Source of the DNA: Sarcomyxa edulis
Taxonomy: Eukaryota; Basidiomycota; Agaricomycetes; Agaricales; Mycenaceae
Assembly (NCBI GenBank): GCA_009761415.1
Contig: QUOL01000002.1
Span: 62,001-126,000, forward strand
Direction of reading: 5' to 3'
DNA: 64,000 bases
A program made the translations under genes and the position numbers. The notes beneath the pieces are model-generated. The model was given only the letters and a program-made list of their open reading frames with translations. It made no database searches and was not told the origin of the DNA. Positions within the stretch are counted from its first letter, which is position 1. Each line of letters begins with the position of its first letter. Below are positions 12,897 through 24,873 of the stretch, in pieces.

Positions 12897-13318
12897 GACA
12901 TAGAACCCCGCATGCAAAACGTATTTGACGTTTTGACTATGTGCTGCTACGAAAACTGAAGTTAAATCATATCAGATATCGACAACTATTGTCGTCGACA
13001 CAGACGATGAAAGTGAAGAAGAAAGAGACCCGAATGACCAGGTTCAGACCCATTTCCGGGAAAAGACATTTGGTACGTCAAGCAACATTAGAAACATTCA
13101 AATCTCTAGTTCCTGACGATATCCAAGAGTTGCTCCCACATATAGGAAATTCAAACAGCAGACCAATATTTGTCAGAGACACGGTAAACAGTTTATTTGT
13201 AACAAGGCAAAGAGATGAGTCACCAGAAATAGAGTACGAATAGTAGATATAGTTAGCAGTGTTTAGAAAACATTCACCAAAATATAGTCGTTGTAAAATA
13301 TCAGTGGCGGTGCAGAGG

Positions 13319-13541
13319 TTTCCACGCCGTAGACATGGGAGAGGCCTGCTGCTGAGTGGCAGTGCAGGCGTGACTGGTTGTGACCAGCAGACGCGTTGGT
13401 TTGAGTGGCTGTGTAAATGTTCACACGCCGTAGACATGGGAGAGGCCTGCTGCTGAGTGGCAGTGCAGGCGTGACTGGTTGTGACCAGCAGACGCATTGG
13501 TTTGAGTGGCTGTGTAAATGTTCCCACGCTGTAGACATGGG
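13319..13541. repeat. 101-bp tandem repeat, 2.2 copies
   Basis: Two full copies (13319-13419 and 13420-13520) and a 21-bp partial copy share the landmark ACGCCGTAGACATGGG at 13324, 13425 and 13526 (the last as ACGCTGTAG). Copies differ by only a few bases. The repeat lies between the hAT element and the interrupted membrane-protein gene. Confidence 0.9.
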
Positions 13542-13646
13542 GATTTTTGGCAAATTTCTCGCTGGAACTGGGATTAAATGAACGAGTTCTTAATAAATTA
13601 AGGACTCGTAACTATCCGCGCAATCTTCGCACATTTATTACGAAAT

Positions 13647-14856
13647 TTGACCTGGACCGTAAATGACGATTTACACGATCAGATCAACGAGTATACCTCG
13701 CAGAGCCAGGGGGCATCCAATGATGATGCTCTTGTTCGCGATACTATTACAGCAATTCGAAAAACCCAGTACGCTATCTTGAATCTCGTGTTGCCCTTCG
13801 CCCTTGCCGTCATCGAGAGAATGCCGGATGATGATGATGATGATGATGACGGTGACGGCCACGACTACGATGGTATACCTAGAGTCCGCAACAGTACGAT
13901 ATTCTTTCACCTCGAGTTGCTTCAAGCCTTAACATCTCGTCTAGACCGCGCGAAACGAATGTCGGAGTTCGTTTATCCAAGTTCTCGGTTTCATCCTCTT
14001 CGTCTCGTGTATGCGCGTTATTATTTAGGGAGGTATACAAAGACCCAACCATCTTGCATCTATAGCTGGGACACGAGCCTTTGGTGGAAAGATTATCCAT
14101 CCTGGTTCTTAGTGATCTGGTCGTTATCCGTCGTTGTTGCCTTCTTGTTACCACTTCCACTCTGGATCATTTCTTTTGTTGGGATTGTCGGTGCGGAGGG
14201 TCATCGATACACCTTCTTTGATCACGATCCATCTCCACTTCGTCAAATGGTTCGCTCGCTCTCCATCTCTCTGTTCATAGGTCGCGTCCTTGCAGAATTA
14301 ACGGGGAACCTGTCACATCTACTCCGTTTCATCTCGACATCCTCGCTCTTCCAAAGTTCTTCGAGTTCATCTTTCATGCTCATGACCTTCAGCACGATCA
14401 TACTTGTGGGCGCTCCGTATGGATTATGCATATTCTTAACTATCGGCAATACTACGGAGACGCGTAGGGAGGACGAGGATGAGGAGAAGGATGACACCTC
14501 TTCCATATTCCCTAGAGGAAGGCGGTTTTTTGGCAAAAAGCAGAAGCCTTTGGCCCTGGACAATAATGCAGACAGTTATGCCTTCCAATATATCTCGGGG
14601 ATTCTCTCCTTCAAGCCGTTGCCCTGGAGGGACATCCTCGACATTCTTCTGGGGCCTTTCCGAATTCTCATGGACGAGACTGGAGTACGTTTGGTAATCA
14701 AGACCAACGACAGGATACGTATCCAAGTCGATCCCCCAACGTACAAACTCATTACGGTTATTGTAGCCGAGCTTGCGTCCATGAACCGCGCCATTCCTTT
14801 CTCGGTTGCGTGGTACGGACCCCTCCCTGCCTCCACCCTCGGAGCAGTCAATTCGA
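13647..14856 (+). pseudogene. 5' part of a membrane-protein gene split by a KDZ element
   Basis: An open frame enters from about 13647 (the codon there is TTG, so the true start is probably in an upstream exon I cannot place) and runs 403 codons to the insertion point. The protein has a polyaspartate run near residue 62. Strongly hydrophobic segments include WFLVIWSLSVVVAFLLPLPL, ISLFIGRVLAEL and FMLMTFSTIILVGAPYGLCI. A short acidic, charged linker follows. I do not recognise the family. At 14856 the frame meets the first base of the KDZ element. Reading on into the element adds only about 20 foreign codons before a stop. Removing the element and one copy of the 8-bp duplication lets the frame continue at 35684 to a stop at 35884-35886, giving about 470 residues in all. 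The gene is therefore interrupted in its last seventh. Confidence 0.85.
14849..14856. repeat. 8-bp target-site duplication, left copy
   Basis: CAATTCGA directly abuts the outer end of the left TIR (CACTTCAGTCAACC). The same eight bases follow the right TIR at 35676-35683. Confidence 0.93.
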
Positions 14857-15996
14857 CACTTCAGTCAACCCCCCCCTCCCAACCTCTTAGGTTGACAAAA
14901 TTGACAGAATATATAACCTAAGAGGTATGAGTGCCCATGGGCACGTGGTCAATCCCAAGATATCTTGGGCTTCCCCAAAATTCCTATGGGACTGTCTGTG
15001 GGTGCGGGATCTTGGGAACGTCCCATCTTTGGGTATGTCCTAGAAGGGCTGCCCATGTCCCACATACCCATGGGACAGCCCATGGCTGCTGGGCTTCCCC
15101 AGAATGTCACAGGGTGTCTGGGGTCACTTTTCCATTTTTTTCTAGCATTTGCGTTTAGCACCAGGTATCATTGTTATGGTTCATTAGCATCCGAGAATGA
15201 TGCAGTACAAGGCCTGTCATTGTATATAAGAAAAAGGATATTATGCAAGGTGTTTATAGCAGGTATAACATAAGGGGGACGGGTAGGCATCACAGGAGGA
15301 GTGTTGACCTCTCTATTGATGTCAACATCCAGATCCAACTGATATGGGTTGTAGTCCCCAACCTCTGTCATGTCATCACAGATAGGGAAATTGGTGGAGG
15401 AAGCAGAAGAGGTGAAGGATTGCTTGAGAGTGGTTATGGGCCAAAAGCAGGGCCGACAAAGGTGAATGGGCATGTACAAGGGAGCACGGTGTGATCTAGA
15501 AATAGTACTGTTCAGGCTGGTGTAGTTGTTATTGTGATGGTGTTAGCGTTGTCGTTGTTAGTGCGGAGGATGGTATTGGAAACAGATACGGCTGTCTTGG
15601 GCGTTGGAGAGACAGTGTTGTTGAAGAGGGGCTGACAAACAATGATTGGCAAGTTTACCAGAAGGTTGGAAGGTGAGAGATGGTGCTGCTCGCAAGGGTT
15701 TGGGAGTTGTGTCTAGAAATGGGTTGTTTAGGTGATTGAGAGAGTCTCTGCCTGAGTGCAGACAGAAGGTAATGGCTGGCTCTGTGTCCTTATTGGGTGA
15801 TGAGGCAATGATCACAGATTTGTCAGAGATATCTGTTGACGGCTCTGCGTGTGTTGCGTGAGGAGAGCGATGACCTGCTAGTGGTAATACTGCTGGATTG
15901 GACTTTGGGATAATCCGCTGTTGTTGATGCATGCTAAGTGGATGACTACCTTTATGATTCGAACTCTCAATAAGGCTTATACCTTCAATCAACATG
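14857..15996 (+). repeat. Left terminal inverted repeat of the KDZ element
   Basis: This sequence matches the complement of 34427-35675 nearly throughout. The outer 70 bp form a nested hairpin: ACCTCTTAGGTT at 14882-14893 pairs with AACCTAAGAGGT at 14915-14926. Perfect palindromes follow, including GTGCCCATGGGCAC near 14931 and CCCAAGATATCTTGGG near 14955. Short open frames here are mirrored in the right TIR and are by-products of the repeat. Confidence 0.9.
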
Positions 15997-15998
15997 TC

Positions 15999-16260
15999 TT
16001 ATATGTACCATATCACTCTTCCCAGGGAATGTAGCACTCTTCCCAGGGAAGGCATCACTCTTCCCGGGGAAGGCATCACTCTACCCAGGGACAAACTATC
16101 TCTACCCGGGGACAGACTATCTCTACCCGGGGACAAACTATCTCTATCCAGTTATGATTTTGGTCCATTGGGAAGATATATGTTTTACCCGGGGAAGACA
16201 TATGTCTACCCGGGGAACATGTATATCTTCCCTGGGAAGATACACATCTTTCAGGGATGT
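15999..16260. repeat. Left subterminal array of CCCGGG-centred palindromes
   Basis: About ten spaced copies of short palindromes (CTTCCCAGGGAA, CTTCCCGGGGAA, CTACCCGGGGA, CTTCCCTGGGAAG) lie immediately inside the left TIR, at intervals of roughly 22-30 bp. Arrays of this kind near transposon ends are often transposase-binding or fold-back structures. Function here is inferred. Confidence 0.75.
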
Positions 16261-16439
16261 TCCCAACTCCTTCCACATACTACGTGGGCTTCCCTAATAT
16301 CATGTGGGACCTGACCATTAATTTAGGGAAGTCCCACAGAGTAGTAGAGAAATTGCCTCACTTGCTACAACATAATATCACTTATGCATCACTTTCTAAC
16401 AACTTGATATATTTGTTAGCCAAAACAATACTAACTAAC

Positions 16440-16560
16440 TATGTAGTCCATGGCAATCATGTGGGTTACACGGGTATGGGCCAATAGATAAATAAATACC
16501 AACTAAGGAGGTAGTCCATGGCAATCATGTGGGTAACACGGGTATAGGCCAATAAATATC
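16440..16560. repeat. Direct duplication of a ~50-bp subterminal unit
   Basis: The string GTAGTCCATGGCAATCATGT followed by ACACGGGTAT and GGCCAATA occurs twice. Three relatives in opposite orientation (GGC(C/T)TATACC ... ATTGCCATGGACTTG) lie inside the right end at about 32169-32325. The unit is thus a second inverted subterminal repeat of the element. Confidence 0.75.
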
Positions 16561-16600
16561 CACCAACCAACCAGTCGAGAACAATACAATTACATATACA

Positions 16601-19600
16601 TCAGAATTCCTCTTCGTCTTGCATCCTGTTACGTTTTCTTGGTGATCCTTCTCGGTTTGGTGTTCCTTTAATAGGTGACACATTTCTGCTGTGAATCGGA
16701 GTTTGAAACACCATAGAGGTACGTGGGATGTCAAGTCCTGTTGTAGTATACGCAGATTGCAATGCATCCGTAAATGTGAACTGTTCGATGGCTTCAATAA
16801 GTTCTTCTTCCATTTCATAATCTGCTTGTTCTTGTTCATCTTCCTCCTCCGAGTCGTCATTGTCATTCCCACTCCCAGCACCCAAACTCATCGCCTTATC
16901 AATCTCCTGTTGTGATGGACCCCATGAATCGGGCATGTCGTGAAAACACCCAACGGCTATCACTTTAGCCTTCCAGATTCCGCATAGCCTAGAAAGAGAT
17001 TGCGCCCTTAACTTGAGTTGATATTCAAGATGAACATCATTGCATTCATTCATGAGAATGGTGATGCATGCCCACTCCTCCATCATCCAGTCCTGCATGG
17101 AACATCTCTCCTTTGACAAGCGGATCTCCTCTTCCTCACAACGATCCAACTCCAAGAGACTTTTGATCGCTTGTCGAACATATTCATCGCCAAGCCACAA
17201 CGGAACAGCATTGGCATCGTCTGTAGCTTCATCTAACCCAATGTCTTGCCAGATATCATCATCAACATCCAAGTCAAAAAGCTTTTCTCGGTTGATCTGG
17301 GGGGGTATAATTGCGCCTCGTGGTGCTTGTTTTCCAGCTTTCAGAGTCGCCATTTCAGAACACAGTTTGTTGTACTTGGCAGCCAATTGAACAATGCCAG
17401 GCTCTTTTCTTTTGACCTGACTAGCCGTGTGACTGTGAAGCTTTTTTTCTGAACAGGATACAATCAAGACATGCACCACAGTCATTTGAGTCAATCAGAC
17501 TTACCATTGCTAGTCTTGCGGTATGCGCGTTCTAGACGGTCCAATTCAAACTTCCTCTGTCTGAGACGGTCACGAATGCGAGACTTTAATGCGCGTGCGT
17601 TCATGCGTAGCCTGAGGAACTGGTTTCCAACCAACGAAGCTAAACGTGCTTTGCCAGTAACCCCAAGTGCCGATCTCTTCCGTTTCAGAGTCTCAGCTAG
17701 ACTCTTGATTCTATCTTGAACCTCGTCCCGTTGACTGCTTGCCTCCACAGCATCCATATCATCCTCATACACACCAATAGCCAACATCTTTTCAATGTCC
17801 ACCAGTTCCTTCTTGTACGCTTTCTGACAATCTTCCAGTGTCATTATCTCTTCAATAATCTTGTCTGCCTTGTCTTTCGATTGACCTTGAGTTAAAGACG
17901 CATCAAGAAATCATGTCTATCATGAAAATACAAAATACTCACGTTGCAAAGGCTTGGTTTGTTCGATGACCTGTGCCTTCCATTCTGCCCTGATCAAAAG
18001 CTCCCAATCATCTCTGGAGACCCTCTCGTCTGTATTGGCGTTACAAAACTCTGTTTCTGCAGCCAACTTCCGCTTCTGACAAGACTCCCACTTCCGCTTC
18101 AGCCAATCACCAAGACTGTTCAGCGACTTGCCATCCAGATACCTGACTTGGGTATCGAGCACGTAGAGTCTGTGGTGATATCCAGAAACCCGTAAAGATG
18201 GGATAAGCAACTTCAGCGCGCTCCAAAACCTTTCACAACCTTCCCCATCTGACCATCCAAAGCCTTTGCACTTGCGTGGATGATAAATCAATTGGCAGGG
18301 CCACTGGTGCCCATACGCATGAAAGACGGATATCCCAAAAGTGATCCGACCCAAGTATTCATCCAGAAAACCCCACTTTGCGCAGCTCCTGTGTATCTGA
18401 CATCCGATGTCATAAAGCCAGCCCACAGTCATATCAGAAGGTATGTTCTCAAATAGCTTCTGAATCAAAGCCAAAGAATAATGCTGCTTCTCTCCCGCTG
18501 AAGTCATATTGGCCAACCACAAGACCCGGTCATGTCTGCAAAGCAAAGCCATGACACCTGTGTCCGCAAAAAATTGAGTGCTGGCCTTCTTCCTTCTTTC
18601 ATCAGCAGCTGTGAATGATTCGTTACATTCCTCCAGAACAGACGTTGGAACCTTCATGGAAGGTTCATAATCATCTTCCTTATCAGCATTGGCTTTACCA
18701 GCTTTCTTTTTCTGTGAAGGTCGGGAGGGCCTCTGCTCAGAAACCTTGGCTTCCATGGCCTTCACTTCTTCTTCCGTGAGAAAAACCGTGTTGGAATGGA
18801 AATATGGAGGGTCACGATAGCCGCCTTTGCTGGTTTTCCGTCTCAATTGGGTGAAACAAGCATCAGAGCTTACGATGACATCAGCGCTGGAAGCAAGTCA
18901 TTGAATGCGTAGACACTATGCGTGAAAATGACACTTACATTGCATTTGGATCATGCACCAAGTCACCACCAAAGCACAGTGGGCACCGCTGCCTCAAGTA
19001 CTCGGTTGGTCTTTTGAGATTGTCACGTGCGCTGGAAGAATTAGCTGCAAACAGTCTAAGTCAAGTTTCATGTAAAAAATGGTAAAGCTTACAAGACTCG
19101 TTCTCATCCTGCAAGTCTTCTTCTTGTTCCTCTTGTTCCTCTTTGTCCTCAATCAAAGTTGCTCGAACATGGTTGATCTTTTTATCCACCATTTTAACGG
19201 TTTCGTTTCCTAAGTAGGAATACCATAGCAAGGCATTGCCAAATCTCCTTCGAAGAGTATTCTGAATAATGACCTCAATCAAAACATGATATTTCATAAA
19301 CATGATCAAGGACTCACTCTAGCCTGTAGAGTATAATTACGGTCCGAGAGAAAGGTCTCCACCGCATCACTCCAAGCTGTAACATTGGGAGCAGTCCGAA
19401 CAAAGAGATGATTGACAAAATCAAGCATGTTGATGTCGACGGCAAGCGATGGCTCGAGTGGAGCACAAGGAAATAGGCCACGCGATAGAAGAAGCTGGGC
19501 GGGAGCACATGTACAGATGGTTAAAGTCTTTATTTCTGCATTTATGTCAGTCCTCAGACCAAAGACCAACCATTACTTTACTCACTGTCAAAATAAACAC

Positions 19601-20054
19601 AAGTCACTGAAATCTTCCTGCGTGTAGTGCCACATTGGCAGTAGAGAGCTTCGCACCGTTCCATGGAACGCAATGACTGCGACTCAGAAAGGACACGGAG
19701 GTAGGGAAGCAAAAGCTCTGGAATGACTTCGTTCTTCCATGTATTCCACTGTTTAAGTCTTTTTTTGCTCGCGGAACTTGTGTGTGGTTTAGGAGCAGCA
19801 GCATTGATTATCTCGGGCTCACCAGCCTCATCATCAAAGTCCAGTAAGTTCTCCGAGCTCCTGCTGGGACTTCGAGTGACGGGCTGGATAAACCGACCCT
19901 CTGGAGCATAAAGGTCCGTTCTGGGAAATATCGTTAAGCCTTGGATACGCTGCCGTCCATGTTCTAGAGCAGGAACCACAGCAAAGGGGTCTATTTTGTG
20001 AGGTGAAGTGGAGGTTGTGAAGCGTCGTCTCAGATTGGGAGTGCGGAAAGACAT
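16601..20054 (-). CDS. KDZ transposase with CxC cysteine cluster
   Basis: Seven exons (20054-19586, 19535-19318, 19273-19093, 19044-18939, 18886-17943, 17885-17505, 17448-16601) join in frame to 1049 codons including stop. The N-terminal part has the cysteine cluster typical of these transposases: CQCGTT, ICTCAPAQLLLSRGLFPCAP, later NTLRRRFGNA and RQRCPLCFGG. The catalytic region has VSSDACFTQLRRK, DTGVMALLCRHDRVLWLANM, GEKQHYSLALIQKLF, GWLYDIGCQIHRSCAKWGFL, VFHAYGHQWPCQLIYHPRK and GFGWSDGEGCERFWSALKLL, all close to the family pattern. A long coiled-coil-rich region and an acidic, then basic C-terminus follow. It should excise and integrate the surrounding 20.8-kb element. I see no frameshift or stop. 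The start is the methionine MSFRTPNLRRRF, as in relatives. Confidence 0.92.
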
Positions 20055-20239
20055 CTTATAGCACAGGAGTGGGGGAGAAAGAAAGGGGGGAAAGGAACCT
20101 GTTGTTGCCAGCACACCTTAGTATTTATTTCTTATCATGAGAAGTGCATGATCTTATTTTGAACTATCACCATGTGATGTCAATTCTATTATTACAAGGC
20201 ATGCTATTGACTGATAAGTCAACAGCACACCTAAGACAT

Positions 20240-20269
20240 ATTATTGTCAATCTGCGGATTGACAATAAT
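20240..20269. promoter_or_regulatory. 13-bp-arm palindrome upstream of the KDZ transposase
   Basis: ATTATTGTCAATC and GATTGACAATAAT are perfect inverted arms around the spacer TGCG. The site lies 186 bp upstream of the transposase start codon and 266 bp past the end of the first passenger gene. It could be an operator-like site or a structured DNA element. Function is inferred. Confidence 0.5.
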
Positions 20270-20534
20270 TCAAGTTGTCAATCCAAATTGACATTGATCA
20301 AGATATGTCGCCGATCTGTAGATCGACGACGAGACAATACTATCCGAAAAATACGTGCATGTGTAAAGAAGAAAAAAACGACGCCAGGCCTGACCCCCCG
20401 AAAGGACACTGCAAGATACTACTAGATATGTATGTACTTTAAGCATGCACAATATTCGTGTATGGAATTGTGCATGCTTAGTGACTACGGTTAGTATGTA
20501 CGTATACAAATGTCAGTTCGATCCAAATGTCCAG

Positions 20535-23511
20535 CTAAGTCGCGGGCGAGCAAGCCAAGTGAGACGGGATCTGGCGAGGGCAGACTGCAGCGCGACCAAA
20601 CGTGTTGTAGAAGATCTGGCAATATGTCTGTGCCAACATCTTTTCGACGTCGCTGATTTTCTTCGAACAGTTTGTCCTGGACATCTCCGCAAACGAAGGG
20701 AGACGGACCCCGTTGAAGAGACGGCGTGTACCATGCGACATGGGCCAGTCCGACATGACGAGTCGGAGACAATGGAGGAAGGGGGCCTTCTCAGCAAAGT
20801 GGACAGCAGCGAGTCCTCGGTTCCTATCTGGCATTTCTACCATGTACCCGGTATCTCCGAAAAAGACGTCTTGGATGGCTTCGTTGCGTGTCCCGGCGTT
20901 GTCTTCTACCCACAAATCCGGCCTAAGATGACGATCCAAAGCGAGCAGTTCGAATCGGAAGTTCAACTCGCACAACTCCCAAAGAATCTCGGACTCGATC
21001 TCGGGAGTCAGAGCCTCGTCCATGGCGGCCTCATCGTAGGTCTCAAAGACAGTGTCGTTCCAAGCAACTTGCGGGGGGACGGTGGTTTGCTGACCGAACA
21101 GGTCATGGACACGAGCGACGCGCGCGGCGTTGTGTGTCTTGCGGCGGGTGGTGGGGCGGGGAGGGGGAGGCGCAGCATCTTTGTCGCCAGACACGTTGGC
21201 TTCATCTGCTTCATCGGCATGGTCGGATTTGTCGACTTCTTCGTCGTCTGCTCCGTAGCCTTCGTCTGCTCCGTAGCCTTCGTCTGCTCCGTAGCGTTCG
21301 TCAGCTCCATCGCCTTCTTCATCTTCGTCAGGCAGCAGGCTAGAATCATCCCTGAGACGTCGCAAAACAGGAGCAACCGCTGATTGGGGTGCAAGATGCA
21401 AAAAGCGGCCTAAGAAAGCCCTCCAATCCTGGTTGCAGACTGCTCGAGGAACAAAGTTCACAGCCCACATCGAGAGTAAAACCGCGCTACGTGCTGCAAT
21501 CCAATTGATGAAGTAGCGAAGTCGATTTTTGGTCGAAATGAACAAACCGTGCTCGGGGAAGAGATATCCCGTTGTCGGCATCTGTTTGGTGGTCTCGACG
21601 CTTGGACGATTTGTCGTGTTCACCTTTGAGAGCCCCAAAGCCCAAGCAGGAATGGCAGGGGGCATCGTTTTTCCCACTATTTCCTGGAATTTGTTCCGAC
21701 CAGGATGTTCATGAGCCTTCCCCTTTCCTTTGTTTGTTTTCCTTTTCTTCTTTGGAGGCTTCGAAGGGGACTCCTCAATGGAATCGGCCGAAACGATATC
21801 GCGCGTGGGGGTAGACGTTGTGTCTCCAGATTGGGAGACGGCAACAGACTGGGATGTAGTTTTAGAGACGGTGGAGGAGGATCTGCCCGTGAAAGCCGAC
21901 GTTGTGCCTGGAGGAGGCTGAGACACTGTGAAGGACTTCGACGTTGATGTCGAGACGTTGGAGCTCGAGACCGTTGTCGATTTAGACGTTGACGACATAG
22001 ACATGGACTTGGAAATAGAGGTGCTCGACTTCGACGTTGACGTTGACGTTGACTTCGACGTTGACTTTGACATAGCTCGCGAAGGTGCTTGGCGGCGTGA
22101 GCCAGACTTAGAAGGACGAACATCTAAGTCATCTTCGTTGCCTGGATTGATGCTAGGCGCGTCAACATCCACGGCAGGATTCGATCCAGCCAGCCTCACA
22201 GGAGCACAAGTCGGGGGCTCAGCAGAGAATGTCAAAGGTTGAGGAGGTGCTACCAAGACAACCGCAACAAGTCAGTTTCACGTAGATAGCATTCAAATTG
22301 GCAATAAATACCTCGATTTGGCCTGGCTTCTCCGCTCCATAGTTCGTAGGTGAAGGAGTCCCAATGTAATGGGTCACCATCAAGCCGGGTTGGAGCTTCG
22401 CGAATACTCTGACCGACTGGGATCATCCGAGCGGGTGCAGGCTCGTCATCGCGCAGACTAAGGCCAGGATATTTTCGGCCGTTTCGGCGGATTGCTCGAC
22501 CAAGACTCTCTGTGGCATCACCAAAGTAGACAATGTCAAAGGGCGCTGATTTTCCAGCCTCATCGCGGAAGTGAACGCCCACGATGTCGACGGGAGCAAG
22601 CTCGTCAACGACTTTGTTGATGTTCATGCGGGGAGGTAACTCGTGCTTCCGGCGTGAGAGCCACACGGGAATGCGCATCTTCATCATGTTGGCGACAACA
22701 TACGGATCGCTCGTGATGCAACCCAACAAGTCGCGCTCAGCGGGTGGACAGTCCGTTTCGTCAAATTGGTCCTTCAACCTGGGGATATAGACCGTGTAAA
22801 ATCTAACGAAGGAGACGATATCTAGGTACAATCTTTGAAACTCTGCAATCTGCAGAACGAGCTCGGCGGGAGTCATCGGGGCGTACATCAGTTGTGTCCA
22901 GAGAAAACGAATGGCGTTGTGCGGATGGTAGAGGTAGCTGATATTTGGGTTTTGGTGACAATGCCACTCATCAAACTTCTTACAAGCCTCCTCGTACAAA
23001 GGCTTTAGCTGCTCTAGCCTCGATTTTCTCAGAACACCAATGGTCATGCGAAATGCATTGTTGAGATCGAGATGAAGATCATCAACGGTAGGAGTCCAGT
23101 AAGCCATAAAGAGGGGATTTTGAGGATCCTTCGTGGGGTAAGGGAGAACGCATGTATGTTGGTACGTTCTGGTCCACCATTGTGGCCACCGGGAGAACTC
23201 GTACTGCGCGAAACGGCCGTCCGCTCGAGCCTGCAGAATTGCAGGACCGTAAAAAACACGGGGAACTGTCTCGGCATTGGGTGACGTGATGATATGCCAT
23301 TCGCGAACGATTGAGTCTGGTAGTACAGGGTCTGAGAGCCAAGGACTGATAGCGAGAACTTTTGCGTCTAATGCATTATAATGACCTGAATCCAGATAAT
23401 TCTATGTTACCGTCGTCTGTGGGACAAAGGCGGGACTTACGTTTCTCATCTGGCCGATGAAAACGAGGGAACGTGGGCCGCTGAGGGTTGTACCAATTCT
23501 GAGATGCCATC
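20535..23511 (-). CDS. KDZ passenger protein 1 (unknown function)
   Basis: Exons 23511-23442, 23385-22312 and 22249-20535 join in frame to 953 codons. The protein starts MASQNWYNPQRPTFP. An aromatic-rich globular domain covers about residues 25-380 (ISPWLSDP, SRWPQWWTRTY, MAYWTPTVDDLHLDLNN). A long Ser/Thr/Lys-rich stretch near 430-520 (SKSTSKSTSTSTSK) precedes a basic patch KPPKKKRKTNKGKGK that could be a nuclear signal. Further on are a second globular part with RNRLRYFINWIAARSA, a degenerate acidic repeat GADE(R/G)YGADEGYGAD, and a C-terminal region with LWELCELNFRFELLALDRHL. I recognise this layout from anonymous basidiomycete proteins found near transposons but know no function. It is transcribed away from passenger 2 across a shared control region. 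Its leader holds three hairpin-bearing introns. The last exon could hide another small intron. Confidence 0.7.
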
Positions 23512-23606
23512 GTACGCAAAAAGAGGGAGGAGTTGGAAAAAATGCAGCAAGACTGAGAAGAATCAGGAGCGAGATTGAAAGCGACACCACAATCGAGATT
23601 AAAGAA

Positions 23607-23820
23607 CTACATTATAATGTATGTCAGAATGAGGGAGAACAAATTGAAGAGATGAGCTGGTGACCCAACCCCGGAACAGACAAAGGAGTCAATGTTTCAG
23701 GGACCACGACGGACAGTAGAGTCAACGTCGTGGTAAGCCAGGAGGTGGACAGAAGAGTCAACTCCTCCTGGCTTGGACAGACCAGAGGAATATGGGAGAC
23801 AATCGAAAAAAACGACTTAC
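23607..23820 (-). repeat. Hairpin-triplet intron M1
   Basis: On the minus strand this opens GTAAGTCG, has branch site CTGAC and ends ATAATGTAG, in the leader of passenger 1. The downstream exon contains the start codon at 23511. Hairpins on the plus strand are 23669-23702 (stem CCCCGGAACA/TGTTTCAGGG), 23704-23733 (CCACGAC/GTCGTGG) and 23738-23771 (CCAGGAGG/CCTCCTGG). Confidence 0.8.
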
Positions 23821-23898
23821 GGGTAAAGTCCAAAAGTAATAAGATTGAGCGGAGTGGAGAGCGACAGCAACAGCAACAGCAAGATCGATAGCGACAGA

Positions 23899-24125
23899 CT
23901 GTGATATAGCTCATGTCAGTATGTTTCAAACCAAGGTAATCTGAACTGAAGCAATATTGTGGCGATCCAACCCCAAGACAGACAAAAGAGTCAATGTTTT
24001 GGGGACCACGATGGACAGCAGAGTCAACATCGTGGTAAGCCAGGAGGTGGACAGAAGAGTCAACTCCTCCTGGCTTGGAAAGACCAGAGGAATATGGGAG
24101 ACAAATGGGAAAAAACCCGACTTAC
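23899..24125 (-). repeat. Hairpin-triplet intron M2
   Basis: On the minus strand this opens GTAAGTCGG, has branch site CTGAC and ends ATCACAG. Hairpins are 23971-24004 (CCCCAAGACA/TGTTTTGGGG), 24006-24035 (CCACGAT/ATCGTGG) and 24040-24073 (CCAGGAGG/CCTCCTGG). Stem 2 differs from M1 at a paired position and keeps pairing. Confidence 0.8.
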
Positions 24126-24189
24126 AGGTGAGATCCAAAAGCAACCAGACCAACCAAAACCGAAAGCGAGGTTGAAAGCGACAGCAAGA

Positions 24190-24434
24190 CTGCACAAGAA
24201 TTTTCGTCAGTATATGGTAGACCAAATGAAAACGGATTATAGAAGACAAGCTGGTGATCCAATCCCGAGACAGACGAAGGAGTCAATGTCTCGGGAACCA
24301 CAATGGACAGTAGAGTCAACAATGTGGCAAGCCAGGAGATGGACAGAAGAGTCAACTTCTCCCGGCTTTGGATAGGCCAGCGATCCAGGGAAGGAGGGAA
24401 GGCAAAAAGAAAAAAAAGAGAATCGAAAACATAC
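24190..24434 (-). repeat. Hairpin-triplet intron M3
   Basis: On the minus strand this opens GTATGTTTTC, has branch site CTGAC and ends TTGTGCAG. Hairpins are 24263-24296 (TCCCGAGACA/TGTCTCGGGA), about 24298-24327 (CCACA/TGTGG, shortened) and about 24332-24366 (CCAGGAGA/TCTCCCGG, one mismatch). Confidence 0.75.
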
Positions 24435-24873
24435 CTTTTTACAATGTCAGAATAATAGGAAGACCAGTGAAACCCAATGTGGTGAATAACACGATGTAGA
24501 GAGTGACGGCAAAAACGAGGATAAGGAGGATGGCGAGAGGGATGAAGAGAAGGGAGGTGAAGAGGGTCAGAGAATCAATGGTGGAGGTGATGGTGGTGGT
24601 GAAGACGTGAGAGGGACTTCGCAACGAACACGAGAGTTTTGAAGCGGAGTTGAAACTGAGTTGAAATTTGATGGCACATGACTAGTCGCGTCCTGCCAAT
24701 TTGGCGTCAAGTCTCGCGTCCTCAACGACACCATCAAGTCAATCACAGGTATGTTCTCTTCATGGAAGTTAACAATTACACCAATCATTTTTTCTAGATT
24801 TTCACTTGGTCTCAAATGTCCCACCAGCTATCGGCCAGGACAGGTCAAGACTTTTGGCCCAATTAGGCAGGCT

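Noticed and set aside
12941..13243. 100-codon frame downstream of the hAT element
   Set aside because: No recognised motif and no splice context; may be part of an old remnant but cannot be supported.
15243..15494. 83-codon frame in the left TIR mirrored at 35049-35300
   Set aside because: The mirror arises because the TIRs are copies; no family motif or splice sites.
20445..21383. 312-codon plus-strand frame
   Set aside because: Lies antisense to the in-frame passenger 1 exon; its composition follows the acidic repeat on the other strand.
24433..24455. Alternative acceptor-like site CTGACATTGTAAAAAG beside the M3 donor
   Set aside because: Possible end of a further upstream leader intron, but no matching donor or hairpin unit was found.
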